Shown here piece by piece: positions 18,468 to 28,073 of a stretch of DNA of 64,000 nucleotides. The stretch is from Kallotenue papyrolyticum (GTDB taxonomy: Bacteria; Chloroflexota; Chloroflexia; Chloroflexales; Kallotenuaceae). The stretch's first letter is position 1; every line of letters starts with the position of its first letter. Under the pieces are notes generated by a model. That model was not told the DNA's origin and searched no databases. It saw only the letters and a program-made list of their open reading frames with translations. Made by a program: the position numbers and the translations under genes. The stretch is from NCBI RefSeq assembly GCF_000526415.1, contig NZ_JAGA01000003.1:620001-684000 (forward strand), in the 5' to 3' direction.

Positions 18468-21305
18468 ATGAGTCTATTGGAATTGTTCCACGGCCCCAAT
18501 GCGGGCTACGTGCTTGAGCTGTACGAGCGCTACCGTCAAAACCCCGACGCCGTCGATCCTGAAACGCGCGCCTTCTTTGAACGTTGGACGCCACCCGCTG
18601 AAGCAGCGCCACCGCCGCCTGCCGCAGCCGTCACGCCCGGCCAGGTTGCCACACCCGTCGACATCGAGCGCATCGTCGGCGCGGCACAACTGGCGCGCTC
18701 CATCCGCGAGCTGGGCCACCTGGCGGCGCAGATCGATCCGCTGGGCAGTCCACCGCCCGGCGATCCCGATCTGCAGTTGGAGGCGCATGGCCTTAGCGAA
18801 GCCGATCTGGCGGCTCTGCCGGCGAGCATCGTGCGTGGACCCTGCGCCGAGGGCGCGGCCAACGCCCTGGAGGCGATCAACCGCCTGCGCGAGGTGTACT
18901 GCGGCACGATCGGCTATGAGCTGGACCATGTCCAGGTCGCCGAGGAGCGCGACTGGCTGTGCGAGGCGATCGAAAGCCGGCGCTTCTTCTACGGCTTCAA
19001 CGCTGAGCGCAAACGCGATCTGCTGCAACGGCTGACCGAGGTCGAAACCTTTGAGCGCTTTCTGCACACCACCTACGTCGGCCAGAAGCGTTTCTCGCTG
19101 GAAGGCTGCGACATGTTGGTGCCCATGCTCGATTCGATCATCCGCAACGCCGCGGTCGGCGGCACGCGCGAGGTGGTGCTGGGCATGGCCCACCGTGGTC
19201 GGCTCAACGTACTGGCCCATATCCTGGGCAAGCCCTACGCGGCGATTCTGGCCGAGTTCAAGAGCGCCTCGTATGATCGCGGCGCAGCGCCCTCCGACAA
19301 GGGCAACGTGGGCTGGGCCGGCGATGTGAAGTACCACCTCGGCGCGCAGCGCACCTATCGCGAAAGCGGCATTGAATCCATGCCGATCACGCTGGCGCCC
19401 AATCCGAGCCATCTGGAGTTCGTCAACCCAGTGGTCGAGGGCCGCGCGCGGGCGGCGCAGGAGGATCGTACCCAGCCCGGCGCGCCGGCGCAAAACGAAA
19501 AAGCCTCGCTGGCAGTGCTGATCCACGGCGATGCCGCCTTTTCGGGTCAGGGCGTCGTCGCCGAGACGCTCAACCTCTCACGCTTGCGCGGCTACCGCAC
19601 CGGCGGGACGCTGCACATCATCATCAACAACCAGATCGGCTTCACCACCGATCCGGCGGATGCCCGTTCGACGCTGTACGCCAGCGACCTGGCCAAGGGC
19701 TTCGAGATCCCGATTGTCCATGTCAACGCCGATGACGTGATCGGCTGCATCGCCGTGGCGCGGCTGGCGCACGCCTACCGCGAGCGTTTCGGCAAAGACT
19801 TCGTGATCGACCTGGTCGGCTACCGGCGCTGGGGCCACAACGAGGGCGACGAGCCGTCCTTCACCCAGCCGCGCATGTATGCGATCATCGCCAAACATCC
19901 GACCGTGCGCGAACAATGGGCGCGCACGCTGATCGACGAGGGCGTGATCGGGGCGGAAGATGCGGAGGCGCTGGTGGCGCAGGTCACCGACAAACTGCAG
20001 GCAGCTAAACGCGAAGCCGATGCGCGCGAGGCCGAGGATCGGCGGCCCACGCCCGCCCCGCCTGGCCTGGCGCGCCGCACGCAGACCGCGGTGCCCGCCG
20101 AGCGGCTGCTGGCGCTCAACGCGGCGCTGCTCAATCGTCCCGGCGACTTTCACCTGGAGCGCCGCCTCGAGCGCATTCTGGAGCGCCGCCGCAACCTGGA
20201 GGATGCCGATCAGCCGCTGATCGACTGGGGCCATGCCGAGGCGCTGGCCTTCGCCTCGATCCTAGCCGACGGCATCCCGATTCGTCTCAGCGGGCAGGAC
20301 AGCGAGCGCGGCACCTTTAGCCACCGCCATGCCGTGCTCCATGATGTCGCCAGCGGACGCACCTTCACACCGCTGCAGAATCTGCCGCAGGCCAGGGCAT
20401 CCTTCGCGATCTATAACAGCCCGCTGTCGGAGATGGCGGTGCTCGGCTTCGAGTACGGCTACTCGTCGCACGCGCCCAACACGCTGGTGCTGTGGGAGGC
20501 GCAGTTCGGGGACTTCGCCAACGGCGCGCAGGTGATCATCGATCAGTTCATCGTCAGCGGGCGCGCCAAGTGGAACCAGCGTCCGGCGCTGGTGCTGCTG
20601 CTGCCGCACGGCTACGAAGGCCAGGGGCCCGAGCACTCCAGCGCGCGGCTGGAACGCTTCCTGCAACTGGCTGCCGACGACAACATCCGCGTTGCCAATC
20701 CCACCACCGCCGCGCAGTACTTCCACCTGCTGCGGCGGCAGGCAGCGCTCCTGACCAGCGATCCGCGTCCGCTGATCGTCATGACGCCTAAGAGCCTGCT
20801 GCGCCATCCCAAAGCGGCTTCGTCGCTGCGCGAACTGGCGGAAGGACACTTCCAGCGCGTGATCGACGACCCGACCGGCCCGCAGCGCCTCCGCGAGGTA
20901 ACGCGCCTGATCCTGTGCTCAGGCAAGGTATACGTCGATCTGATCAGCACGCCCGAGACAGCCGAGCAGCGCCATATCGCCGTCGCGCGCGTAGAAGAGC
21001 TCTACTCCTTCCCGGCGGACGAGCTGCGCGCGGTGATCAACGGCTATCCGCGTCTGCGCGAGATCGTCTGGGTGCAGGAAGAGCCGCGCAACATGGGCGC
21101 GTGGAGCTACATCGCGCCGCGGCTGCGCGAGCTGCTGCCGCCCGATCTGCCGCTCTACTATGTGGGTCGGCCCGAGTCGGCCACGCCCGCCGAAGGGTCG
21201 CTGGCCGAGCATCTGATCGAACAGGCGCGCATCATCCGCCAGGCGCTGAGCGCGTCGCTCGACACGCCGGTGACGCTGACGATTAACACGCAGGTCGATG
21301 CCTGA
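18468..21305 (+). CDS. sucA: 2-oxoglutarate dehydrogenase E1 component
   Basis: 945 residues, the usual length for OGDH E1. The N-terminus (LLELFHGPNAGYVLELYERY) is the E2-binding segment; the active region has LGMAHRGRLNVL, and thiamine diphosphate is bound by GDAAFSGQGVVAET and NNQIGFTT; YRRWGHNEGDEPSFTQP is typical; the C-terminus has KVYVDL and WVQEEPRNMGAWSYI. It decarboxylates 2-oxoglutarate and passes the succinyl group to E2, encoded directly downstream. ATG 18468 is preferred to ATG 18441 given the -10 at 18421. No E3 gene follows. Confidence 0.95.
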   Translation: MSLLELFHGPNAGYVLELYERYRQNPDAVDPETRAFFERWTPPAEAAPPPPAAAVTPGQVATPVDIERIVGAAQLARSIRELGHLAAQIDPLGSPPPGDPDLQLEAHGLSEADLAALPASIVRGPCAEGAANALEAINRLREVYCGTIGYELDHVQVAEERDWLCEAIESRRFFYGFNAERKRDLLQRLTEVETFERFLHTTYVGQKRFSLEGCDMLVPMLDSIIRNAAVGGTREVVLGMAHRGRLNVLAHILGKPYAAILAEFKSASYDRGAAPSDKGNVGWAGDVKYHLGAQRTYRESGIESMPITLAPNPSHLEFVNPVVEGRARAAQEDRTQPGAPAQNEKASLAVLIHGDAAFSGQGVVAETLNLSRLRGYRTGGTLHIIINNQIGFTTDPADARSTLYASDLAKGFEIPIVHVNADDVIGCIAVARLAHAYRERFGKDFVIDLVGYRRWGHNEGDEPSFTQPRMYAIIAKHPTVREQWARTLIDEGVIGAEDAEALVAQVTDKLQAAKREADAREAEDRRPTPAPPGLARRTQTAVPAERLLALNAALLNRPGDFHLERRLERILERRRNLEDADQPLIDWGHAEALAFASILADGIPIRLSGQDSERGTFSHRHAVLHDVASGRTFTPLQNLPQARASFAIYNSPLSEMAVLGFEYGYSSHAPNTLVLWEAQFGDFANGAQVIIDQFIVSGRAKWNQRPALVLLLPHGYEGQGPEHSSARLERFLQLAADDNIRVANPTTAAQYFHLLRRQAALLTSDPRPLIVMTPKSLLRHPKAASSLRELAEGHFQRVIDDPTGPQRLREVTRLILCSGKVYVDLISTPETAEQRHIAVARVEELYSFPADELRAVINGYPRLREIVWVQEEPRNMGAWSYIAPRLRELLPPDLPLYYVGRPESATPAEGSLAEHLIEQARIIRQALSASLDTPVTLTINTQVDA

Positions 21306-21360
21306 GCGTCGATCTGCGCACCGTCTTTGATAGCGACTCAATGATGGAGTAGCAAGGCGC

Positions 21361-22710
21361 ATGGCACATGAAATTCGCGTCCCCACGCTTGGGGAGTCGA
21401 TTGTCGAAGCAACCGTTGGCAAATGGCTCAAACAGGTTGGCGAGCCGGTCAAAAGCGGCGAGGCGCTGGTCGAGCTGGAGACCGATAAGGTCACCGTTGA
21501 AGTCGCCGCCGAAGCGGATGGCGTGCTGGCCGAGGTGCTGCACCAGGAGGGCGACAACGTCAGCGTCGGCGATGTGCTGGGCCGTCTGGTGCCTGCAGGC
21601 GCTGCCCAAGGCGATGGCGCTGCGCAGACCGCGCCGCAACCCGCCCAGGCCGCGCCCCAGCCACAACCTGCGCCGCAACCTGCCCAGGCGCTGACGCCGG
21701 CGCCGCCGCCCGCGCAGGCAACCCCTCAAACCGAGCCTCAGCCCACGCAGGCCGCGCCTGCCGAGCACCGTGGCGCGGTGCGCGCGACACCGGTGGCGCA
21801 GCGTATGGCCGCGGCCAACCAGATCGATCTACGCGGCCTGACCGGCAGCGGACCCGGCGGCATGGTCACCAAGGAGGATATCGCCGCGCACCTGGATCGC
21901 GCGCCGTCCCAGGCTGCTCCGCAACCGGCAGCGCCCACCCCGCAACCGGCGCCAGCGCCCGCGCCAGCTCGCCCGTCTGCGCCAGCGCCCGCCGCTCCCG
22001 TCGCGCCCGCGGGTCCGGAGGAGCGCATCCGCATGTCGCGCCGCCGCCGCACGATCGCGCAGCGGCTGGTGGAAGCGCAGCACACCGCAGCCATGCTGAC
22101 CACCTTCAACGAGGTGGACATGAGCGCGGTCATGGCGCTGCGCAAACGGCGCGGCGAGGAGTTCCAGAAGCGCCACGGCATCAAGCTTGGTTTCATGTCG
22201 TTCTTTGTCAAAGCCGTGGTCGGCGCGCTCAAAACGCAACCGCTGCTCAACGCCGAGATCCAGGGCGATGAGATCGTCATCAAGCGCTATTACGACATCG
22301 GCATCGCCGTCGCCACCGAGGAAGGGCTGGTGGTGCCCGTGCTGCGCGGCGCCGACCGCCTGAGCTTCGCGGCGATCGAGCGCGGCATCGCCGAGCTGGC
22401 CGAGAAAGCGCGCAACGGCACGCTCAGCCTGAGCGAGCTGCAGGGCGGCACCTTCACGATCACCAACGGTGGGGTCTTCGGCTCGCTGCTGTCCACGCCG
22501 ATCCTGAACGCGCCGCAGGTCGGCATTCTGGGCATGCACGCAATCAAGGAGCGGCCTGTGGCAGTCAACGGCCAGGTCGAGATCCGCCCGATGATGTACC
22601 TGGCGCTGTCCTACGATCACCGCATCGTGGACGGCAGTGAAGCGGTACGCTTCCTGGTGCACGTCAAGGAGCTGATCGAAGATCCGGAGCGGCTGCTGCT
22701 CGAGGGCTGA
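21361..22710 (+). CDS. sucB: Dihydrolipoamide succinyltransferase (E2 of 2-oxoglutarate dehydrogenase)
   Basis: 449 residues: a lipoyl domain with Lys43 in ETDKV, a long Ala/Pro/Gln linker (about residues 80-140), an E3-binding domain ([17 protein letters not shown] ... GGMVTKEDI), a second Pro/Ala linker, then the catalytic domain ending with [16 protein letters not shown]. It takes the succinyl group from E1 to CoA in the TCA cycle. It begins 55 bases after E1 and is clearly co-transcribed. The linkers are unusually rich in PQPAQ repeats. Confidence 0.95.
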   Translation: MAHEIRVPTLGESIVEATVGKWLKQVGEPVKSGEALVELETDKVTVEVAAEADGVLAEVLHQEGDNVSVGDVLGRLVPAGAAQGDGAAQTAPQPAQAAPQPQPAPQPAQALTPAPPPAQATPQTEPQPTQAAPAEHRGAVRATPVAQRMAAANQIDLRGLTGSGPGGMVTKEDIAAHLDRAPSQAAPQPAAPTPQPAPAPAPARPSAPAPAAPVAPAGPEERIRMSRRRRTIAQRLVEAQHTAAMLTTFNEVDMSAVMALRKRRGEEFQKRHGIKLGFMSFFVKAVVGALKTQPLLNAEIQGDEIVIKRYYDIGIAVATEEGLVVPVLRGADRLSFAAIERGIAELAEKARNGTLSLSELQGGTFTITNGGVFGSLLSTPILNAPQVGILGMHAIKERPVAVNGQVEIRPMMYLALSYDHRIVDGSEAVRFLVHVKELIEDPERLLLEG

Positions 22711-22723
22711 AACGGAGCGCGTC

Positions 22724-22754
22724 AGCGGGCGGGATAGCGCATGCCCCGCCCGCT
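22724..22754 (+). terminator. Terminator-like hairpin after sucB
   Basis: Perfect 10-bp stem AGCGGGCGGG/CCCGCCCGCT with an 11-base loop, 14 bases past the sucB stop. No T-run follows. Confidence 0.5.
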
Positions 22755-22816
22755 GCTGATCCACCGTAGGCCGGCGGACATGCGGCACACGTCCGTCGGC
22801 AAAGGATGGGCATACA

Positions 22817-23245
22817 TTGATTCCGCTCCCCCACGCGCGCCACGCCGGTGGCCGGTTGATCGGCCTGCTCTGGCTGGCGCTGCTGGTAGCCGGCTCTCTG
22901 CCGGGCCGCGCAGCGCAACCCCAGGCCGGCGCCACAGTGCCGATCATCACCACGACCGATGAGCAGGGCCATCCGCGCTTTCTGTTCCAGCCCGACGACC
23001 TGCTGGTCGGCATCGACACGACCGTCACCTGGATCAACCAGACCATTCCACCGCACACGGTCACGTTCGAGAACCTGGCGGTCGATTCGGGCGTGATCAC
23101 CAGCGGGCAGTCCTTCAGCTACACCTTCACGACGCCGGGCGAGTACCGCTACACCTGCTCGATCCACACCGACATGCGCGCACGCGTGCGTGTACTGCCG
23201 GTGCCGCTCTTGCCACGCGCCTGGCTGCCGCAGGTGGTGCGCTAA
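22817..23245 (+). CDS. Secreted blue-copper (cupredoxin/plastocyanin-like) protein
   Basis: 142 residues with a hydrophobic signal segment (about residues 14-28). The type-1 copper ligands are readable: His in PPHTVTF and the C-x2-H-x2-M cluster YTCSIHTDM, as in amicyanin/plastocyanin-type proteins. It probably carries electrons outside the membrane. The start is TTG with AAAGG about 11 bases upstream; the nearby ATG is out of frame. A hydrophobic C-terminus (LLPRAWLPQVV) is present. No oxidase gene lies next to it. Confidence 0.75.
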   Translation: MIPLPHARHAGGRLIGLLWLALLVAGSLPGRAAQPQAGATVPIITTTDEQGHPRFLFQPDDLLVGIDTTVTWINQTIPPHTVTFENLAVDSGVITSGQSFSYTFTTPGEYRYTCSIHTDMRARVRVLPVPLLPRAWLPQVVR

Positions 23246-23330
23246 CCCAGGGCGATGCGATCTGGTGTACAATAGCGGCGGCGCCAGGTTGCGCCGCCGG
23301 AGACGTTCCCAGGAAAGGAGCGTGATTGCC

Positions 23331-24761
23331 ATGCGGCTGCGGATGGTTGTATTGCTCTGCCTGCTGGCCGGCCTGCTGCTTCCACCCTCCACGCATGCCG
23401 AACCGCCACCCCCGCCCCCCGACTTCAGCCCGGCGCTGCGGCCCGCCTTCGCCGCCGACGCCGAACGCGGCGATCTGCCGCGCTACACCCTCGACCTGAC
23501 GATCGAGCCACAGGCGCGGCGCATGAGCGGGCAGCTCCGCCTTCAGATGCGCAACACCACCGGCGTCGAACTGCGCGATGTAGTGCTGCGCCTGTACCCG
23601 CATTTTCCGCCCGATATCTTCGGCGACGGCGGTACCGCGCGCATGGATCTGAGCGATATCAGCGTGCAGGGCATGCCCACCGCCGCGCGCTACGAGGCGC
23701 AGCGCACCGCAGTCCGCCTGCCGCTGCCCCAACCTGCCGCGCCGGGAGCAACCATCGAGCTCGCACTGCGCTACCGCTCCACGCTCGAGGTCTGGTCCGA
23801 GCGCGACGGTACGCTGGCCCTGCCGGCCTTCTACCCGCTGTTGGCGGTCTGGCAGGACGGCTGGCGCACCGATGTGACGCGCTTCCCCGATCAGGTGTTT
23901 GCCGCCAGCGCGCTCTACGCCGCGACGATCAGCGTGCCGGCAGGCTACAGCGTGGTCAGCAGCGGGCAGACAGTCAGCAGCGCCACGCGCGCAGGACGCA
24001 CCGTCTTCGAGATCGTCAGCGGCCCGGTGCGCCAGTTTGCGATCGGCGTCGGGCGCTTCGCCGTTGCGCGCGCAGCGCACAACGGCATCGAGGTCAACGT
24101 CTGGCACCGTCCCGGCCTGGGCCTGGAAGCCGCCGCGCAGCGGATCGCGCTGCATGCCGCCGCATCGCTGGCGTCGCTCGAAGCGCGCTTCGGTCCCTAT
24201 CCCTACCGCGAGCTGGACATCCATCTGATCAGCGCGCGGCGTGGCTTCGACATCGGCGCGGAGTTTCCCGGCCTGATCGTGATCCTGCTCAACCGCGGCT
24301 ACACCGACGAGACGCGCTACATTGTCGCGCACGAGGTGGCACACCAGTGGTTCTACGGCCTGGTCGGCAACGATGTGTACAACGAGCCGTGGCTGGACGA
24401 AGCGTTCGCGCAGTATGGCGGCGTGCTGGTCGAGGAAGACTGGGGTGGCCCGGCCGCGGCAGAGCGCGTGTACGAGCGCCAGGTTGCGCGGCTGGCGGCG
24501 CGCACCAGCCTGCCGGCAGGGTTGAGCATCACGCGCTACCGCACCTGGAACACCTACTACGCGGCGGTGTATGGTCGTGGCGCGCAGTTCCTGCACACGC
24601 TGCGCGGCGAGCTGGGCGATGCAGCCTTTTTCGATGGCCTGCGCGCCTATGTCGCCACGCAGCGCTACGCCATCGCCAGCAGCGCGGATGTGGAACGCGC
24701 GCTAGCGCAACGCAGCGGACGCGATCTGCGAGAGCTGTTCCGGCAGTGGCTGGGACGCTAG
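23331..24761 (+). CDS. Secreted M1-family (gluzincin) metallopeptidase
   Basis: 476 residues with a signal peptide (residues 4-22). The zinc site is H334-E-V-A-H338 with E357 after 18 intervening residues, exactly the M1 spacing, and FDIGAEFPGLIVI replaces the common GAMEN loop. The N-terminal half is the beta-rich M1 domain (GQLRLQMRNTTG, LRLYPHFPP). The protein is shorter than full M1 aminopeptidases because it lacks the C-terminal helical domain. It likely trims peptides outside the cell. ATG 23331 has AGGAAAGGAG upstream; a TACAAT at 23268-23273 may be its -10. Confidence 0.85.
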   Translation: MRLRMVVLLCLLAGLLLPPSTHAEPPPPPPDFSPALRPAFAADAERGDLPRYTLDLTIEPQARRMSGQLRLQMRNTTGVELRDVVLRLYPHFPPDIFGDGGTARMDLSDISVQGMPTAARYEAQRTAVRLPLPQPAAPGATIELALRYRSTLEVWSERDGTLALPAFYPLLAVWQDGWRTDVTRFPDQVFAASALYAATISVPAGYSVVSSGQTVSSATRAGRTVFEIVSGPVRQFAIGVGRFAVARAAHNGIEVNVWHRPGLGLEAAAQRIALHAAASLASLEARFGPYPYRELDIHLISARRGFDIGAEFPGLIVILLNRGYTDETRYIVAHEVAHQWFYGLVGNDVYNEPWLDEAFAQYGGVLVEEDWGGPAAAERVYERQVARLAARTSLPAGLSITRYRTWNTYYAAVYGRGAQFLHTLRGELGDAAFFDGLRAYVATQRYAIASSADVERALAQRSGRDLRELFRQWLGR

Positions 24762-24793
24762 CGGCGCTACGGGCCGGTGATGGTCGCGGATGC

Positions 24794-27769
24794 TCAGCGC
24801 CGTCGGGCACGCGCTTTGGCGGCGCGCAGCCGTGCCAGCGCATCATCCTCCGCCGGCGCCGGCGCTGACTGAGTAGCCTGCGGCATGGGCTGTGGCCGGG
24901 TTTCCTCCGGTGTCGGATGCTCCACCACCGGCGCGGGTCGCCGCGGCGTAGCGGGCCGGGCGGTCTCGCTCCCCGCTGAGGTAAGCGGCGTGCGGCTGGG
25001 CTCGGGCGCCGCGCTCGGCTGTGCGCCGGTTGCCGCCTCGGCGGGCGTCCCACTCCCACGCCAGCGGCTGCTGGCGCGGGCTTTGGCGCGCTGCAGATCG
25101 CCGAGCAACGGCTCATGCAGCGGTTGGGCCCACCGCCTGGCGCGGCGCTGCGCCACCCAGGCGCGCGCCGCGGCCAGATCGCGCCGCTGCAGGCTCAGGC
25201 GCCGCACAGCGATGTCGATCGGCAACAGCAGCGCGGCCAGCAGCAACAGCGGAAAGGCGATCTCGCGCGCGCGGCGCACATCGCTCTGGCTGGGCATGAA
25301 CACCGTGGCCGGCGTTTGGAGCAGGCTGCCGCCGGTCTCCTGGGCGATCGCCTCCAGGAGCGCCGGGTTACGCTGCTGCTGCCGATACTCGGGCGAGTAG
25401 GGAACGACCAAGCCAACCAGCTGCTGCCCGAGCGTCGTTCCATCGTGCTGCGCGCTGAGTTGCACCAGGTAGGCGCCCTCCGGCGGGCTGGGCATGACCG
25501 CCTGGAACTGTCCCGGCCCCACTTGATGCAGCGGCACCGGTTGCGCGCGTCCATCCGGCCCGATCAGCGTTGCGTTGAGCTGCGCATCGACCAGCGGCCG
25601 GCCCTCGGTATCGCGCGCCTCGGCGCTGATGATCGCCTGCGTGCCGTCCACGCGCGCCTGGGCGTTGAGCGCATTGTCACGCTGCTGCGGAATGGTCCAG
25701 CCCACCAGTTGCGCGGCCAGCGTGCCGAAGCGCTCCCAGCGCACCAGATCGGCGGCCCACTGCCCTTTGAGGTCGGAAGTCCAGGCCACGGCGCGGCCCA
25801 GGCCGTACTGCCACTGCGCCAGCAGGGGATCGCCCTGCGGCGTGCGCAGGATCAGTTGCGCGCTGTCTTTGAGCTCGGTGCCGTTGTAGCCGTAGAGCGA
25901 GGGCCAGTTCTGATCGGTCAGGCCGTGCAGGATCGGCGAATCGCCCACCAACGTCGGCACAAACGGCTCTTCGATCAGGTAGGAACCGACCGCTTTGATC
26001 GTCTCCTCGACAAAGATCTGCGGCACATCTTCCATGTTGACGACCGGGTAGTAGCGCCCGCCGCCGATCTCGGCCAGCTCCGCCAGGTAGGGCGCCGAGC
26101 CGCCGCCCGCCGCCACCGTGGAGAGGGTGATGCCCTCGGCGCGCAGCTCCTCGGCAATATCGGTGGCATTGCCGCTGGAGGACCAGCCGTCGGTCAGCAG
26201 GATCACGTGCTTGACGCGCGCGTCGGTCTGTTCGAGCGCCGCCTTGGCGGCCAGCAATCCGCCGCGCACGTTGGTCTGGCCGTTGGGCGCGATCGGCGCG
26301 ATGGCGTCCTGGATCTCATTCAACGATGGCGTCTGTCCCACCTCCAGCGCCCAGTGCGGCGCATCGTCGAAGGCCACCACGCCGACCTTGTCGCGGGATT
26401 GCAACAGCGCGCTGGCTTGCAGTACCGCCTCTTTGGCGATATCCACTTTGACCACGCCGCCGCTCTGCATGCCGGAGTTGCCCGCCGGGTCGTTGCAGTG
26501 ACAGGCCGCCATCGAACCGGACTTGTCGATCACAAAGACGATCGCCACGTCCGGACGGCGCTCACGGTCGCGCACCTCCATGTTCACCGGCAGGGCTACC
26601 TCCAGCGGCGTACGACCGTAGCCGCCAACGCCATAGGAGCGGTCACCGCCCAGCATCACCAGGCCGCGGCCCAGATCGCGCACATAGGCCGGCAAGAGCT
26701 CCAGCGCCGCCGCCGGCAGGTGCGCCGCCGCGACATTGGCCAGCACCACTGCATCATAGGAGGCCAGACCGGCCAGGCTGGTCGGCAGTTCAGGGGGCGC
26801 GATCAGCGTGGGTTGCATCTGCGCCGCGCGCAGCGCTGCCGCCAGGTTGGCTGCTTCGCCGGCGCGCCCTTCGACGATCAGCACGCGCGGTGGTCCTTGC
26901 ACATCGATCAGCGCCGCCGCTTGGTTGTTCTGCCGGCGCGTATCGCCATCGGCAATAATCTCCAGACTATAGCGCGTGAGGCCATCGGCCGTCGCCTCCA
27001 CGCTAAAGTCGAACTGCTGGCGCCCGGGTTGGAGCTGCACCTGACGCTCGGCGACCACGCGCGTGCCCTCACGCAGGCGCAAGGTCGCCGGCGCCACCGC
27101 ACCGGCTTCGACGATCGCCGTCAACGCTAGACGCTGGCCCTGACGCACCGTCGCGGGCGCGCGCAGATCCGAAAGCTGCACCAGATCGTTGGTGGCTTCG
27201 CCCAGCGCCACCACCTCGATCGGCACCCCGCGGGCGCGCGCCAGTTCGATCGCCCGGCGCACGTCCCCCGCGTTCTCGCCGCCGTCCGAAAGCAGCACCA
27301 GACGCTTCTGCGTGTCCGCCGGCAGCAACGCCAACCCTAGATTGATCGCCTCGCCGATGTCAGTGCGGCTGGTATTGGGGACGGACTGGATCCGCCGCAG
27401 ACTACGCTCCGGCGAGGGCGCACGTTCGACCAGCGCATTGTCGCCAAAGGCCACGATCGCCGCCTGATCGCCGTCGCGCATGGTCTGCAGCGCCGCGCGG
27501 ATGAACTCTTCGGCGCGCGTCCGCTCTTCGGGCGAGACCGAGTCCGAGCTATCGATCAGAAAGACGGCCGTGACCCGATCTACCCGGCGCACCAGCTGCG
27601 CACCAGCCAGCGCGCCTACCAGGCAGACGAACAGCAGCGCGCGCAGGATCAGACTGGCCCAGAATCGCCCGCGCGGCAGCCGGCGCGGAGCTAGCAGAGC
27701 CAGCGCCAGCAGCGGGAGGACGATCAGCAGCAGCCAGAGCGCTGCCGGGTAGATAAACGAAAGGCTCAT
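24794..27769 (-). CDS. Large membrane protein with two VWA domains and a GATase1-like domain
   Basis: 991 residues. Two N-terminal membrane helices (about 5-28 and 38-58), a first VWA domain with an incomplete MIDAS (DSSDSVS at 73), a beta-sandwich linker, a glutamine-amidotransferase-like region (LIVEGRAGEAANLAAALRAA, then YVRDLGRGLVMLGG, about 285-395), and a second VWA domain with intact MIDAS DKSGSM near 414. A further helix lies near 830, followed by an Ala/Arg/Pro-rich cytoplasmic tail. The MIDAS loop carries an odd insertion with CHC. Related to BatA-type proteins. The TTG at 27781 is a weaker start than ATG 27769. Function unknown. Confidence 0.8.
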   Translation of the reverse strand: MSLSFIYPAALWLLLIVLPLLALALLAPRRLPRGRFWASLILRALLFVCLVGALAGAQLVRRVDRVTAVFLIDSSDSVSPEERTRAEEFIRAALQTMRDGDQAAIVAFGDNALVERAPSPERSLRRIQSVPNTSRTDIGEAINLGLALLPADTQKRLVLLSDGGENAGDVRRAIELARARGVPIEVVALGEATNDLVQLSDLRAPATVRQGQRLALTAIVEAGAVAPATLRLREGTRVVAERQVQLQPGRQQFDFSVEATADGLTRYSLEIIADGDTRRQNNQAAALIDVQGPPRVLIVEGRAGEAANLAAALRAAQMQPTLIAPPELPTSLAGLASYDAVVLANVAAAHLPAAALELLPAYVRDLGRGLVMLGGDRSYGVGGYGRTPLEVALPVNMEVRDRERRPDVAIVFVIDKSGSMAACHCNDPAGNSGMQSGGVVKVDIAKEAVLQASALLQSRDKVGVVAFDDAPHWALEVGQTPSLNEIQDAIAPIAPNGQTNVRGGLLAAKAALEQTDARVKHVILLTDGWSSSGNATDIAEELRAEGITLSTVAAGGGSAPYLAELAEIGGGRYYPVVNMEDVPQIFVEETIKAVGSYLIEEPFVPTLVGDSPILHGLTDQNWPSLYGYNGTELKDSAQLILRTPQGDPLLAQWQYGLGRAVAWTSDLKGQWAADLVRWERFGTLAAQLVGWTIPQQRDNALNAQARVDGTQAIISAEARDTEGRPLVDAQLNATLIGPDGRAQPVPLHQVGPGQFQAVMPSPPEGAYLVQLSAQHDGTTLGQQLVGLVVPYSPEYRQQQRNPALLEAIAQETGGSLLQTPATVFMPSQSDVRRAREIAFPLLLLAALLLPIDIAVRRLSLQRRDLAAARAWVAQRRARRWAQPLHEPLLGDLQRAKARASSRWRGSGTPAEAATGAQPSAAPEPSRTPLTSAGSETARPATPRRPAPVVEHPTPEETRPQPMPQATQSAPAPAEDDALARLRAAKARARRR

Positions 27770-28073
27770 GCGCGCTCTCAATCACAGCGTCGTGCGACGC
27801 TTCAGCCACCGATCAGACGCCGTCGGCGCGTGCCGGGTTCCAGCCGCGCCCGCTCCTAGTGTAGCACGTCACGCCACACACCGGGGCTGACGGGTAGCTG
27901 ATGCCGGAGCAGCGCTCGCCCGGCACCGCCGCACGAGCAACGGTAGTACAGCCACGACCAGCACGATGGTCCTAGCGCAAGACAGGAGCGTCACGGCTTG
28001 CCCGGCAGCCCGGACTATGGTTTATTAAGGCTCGTTGAGCACGGCGCGCATACCCAAGCAAGATCATACTGTG
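27770..28073. other. Intergenic region between divergent VWA and ABC-permease genes
   Basis: About 300 bases that should hold two divergent promoters. I see only weak candidates: TACACT on the minus strand (27863-27858) without a -35, and TTGCCC/TTTATT spaced 17 on the plus strand (27999-28027). No gene, repeat or convincing hairpin. Confidence 0.3.

Noticed and set aside
25115-27130. 671-codon plus-strand frame opposite the first double-VWA gene
   Set aside because: Antisense frame caused by GC-rich codon bias; the protein is Arg/His/Gln-rich with no domain, while the minus strand encodes clear VWA domains.
27770-28073. Riboswitch or strong promoter before the ABC importer
   Set aside because: Only weak promoter-like hexamers and no recognisable conserved aptamer were found.
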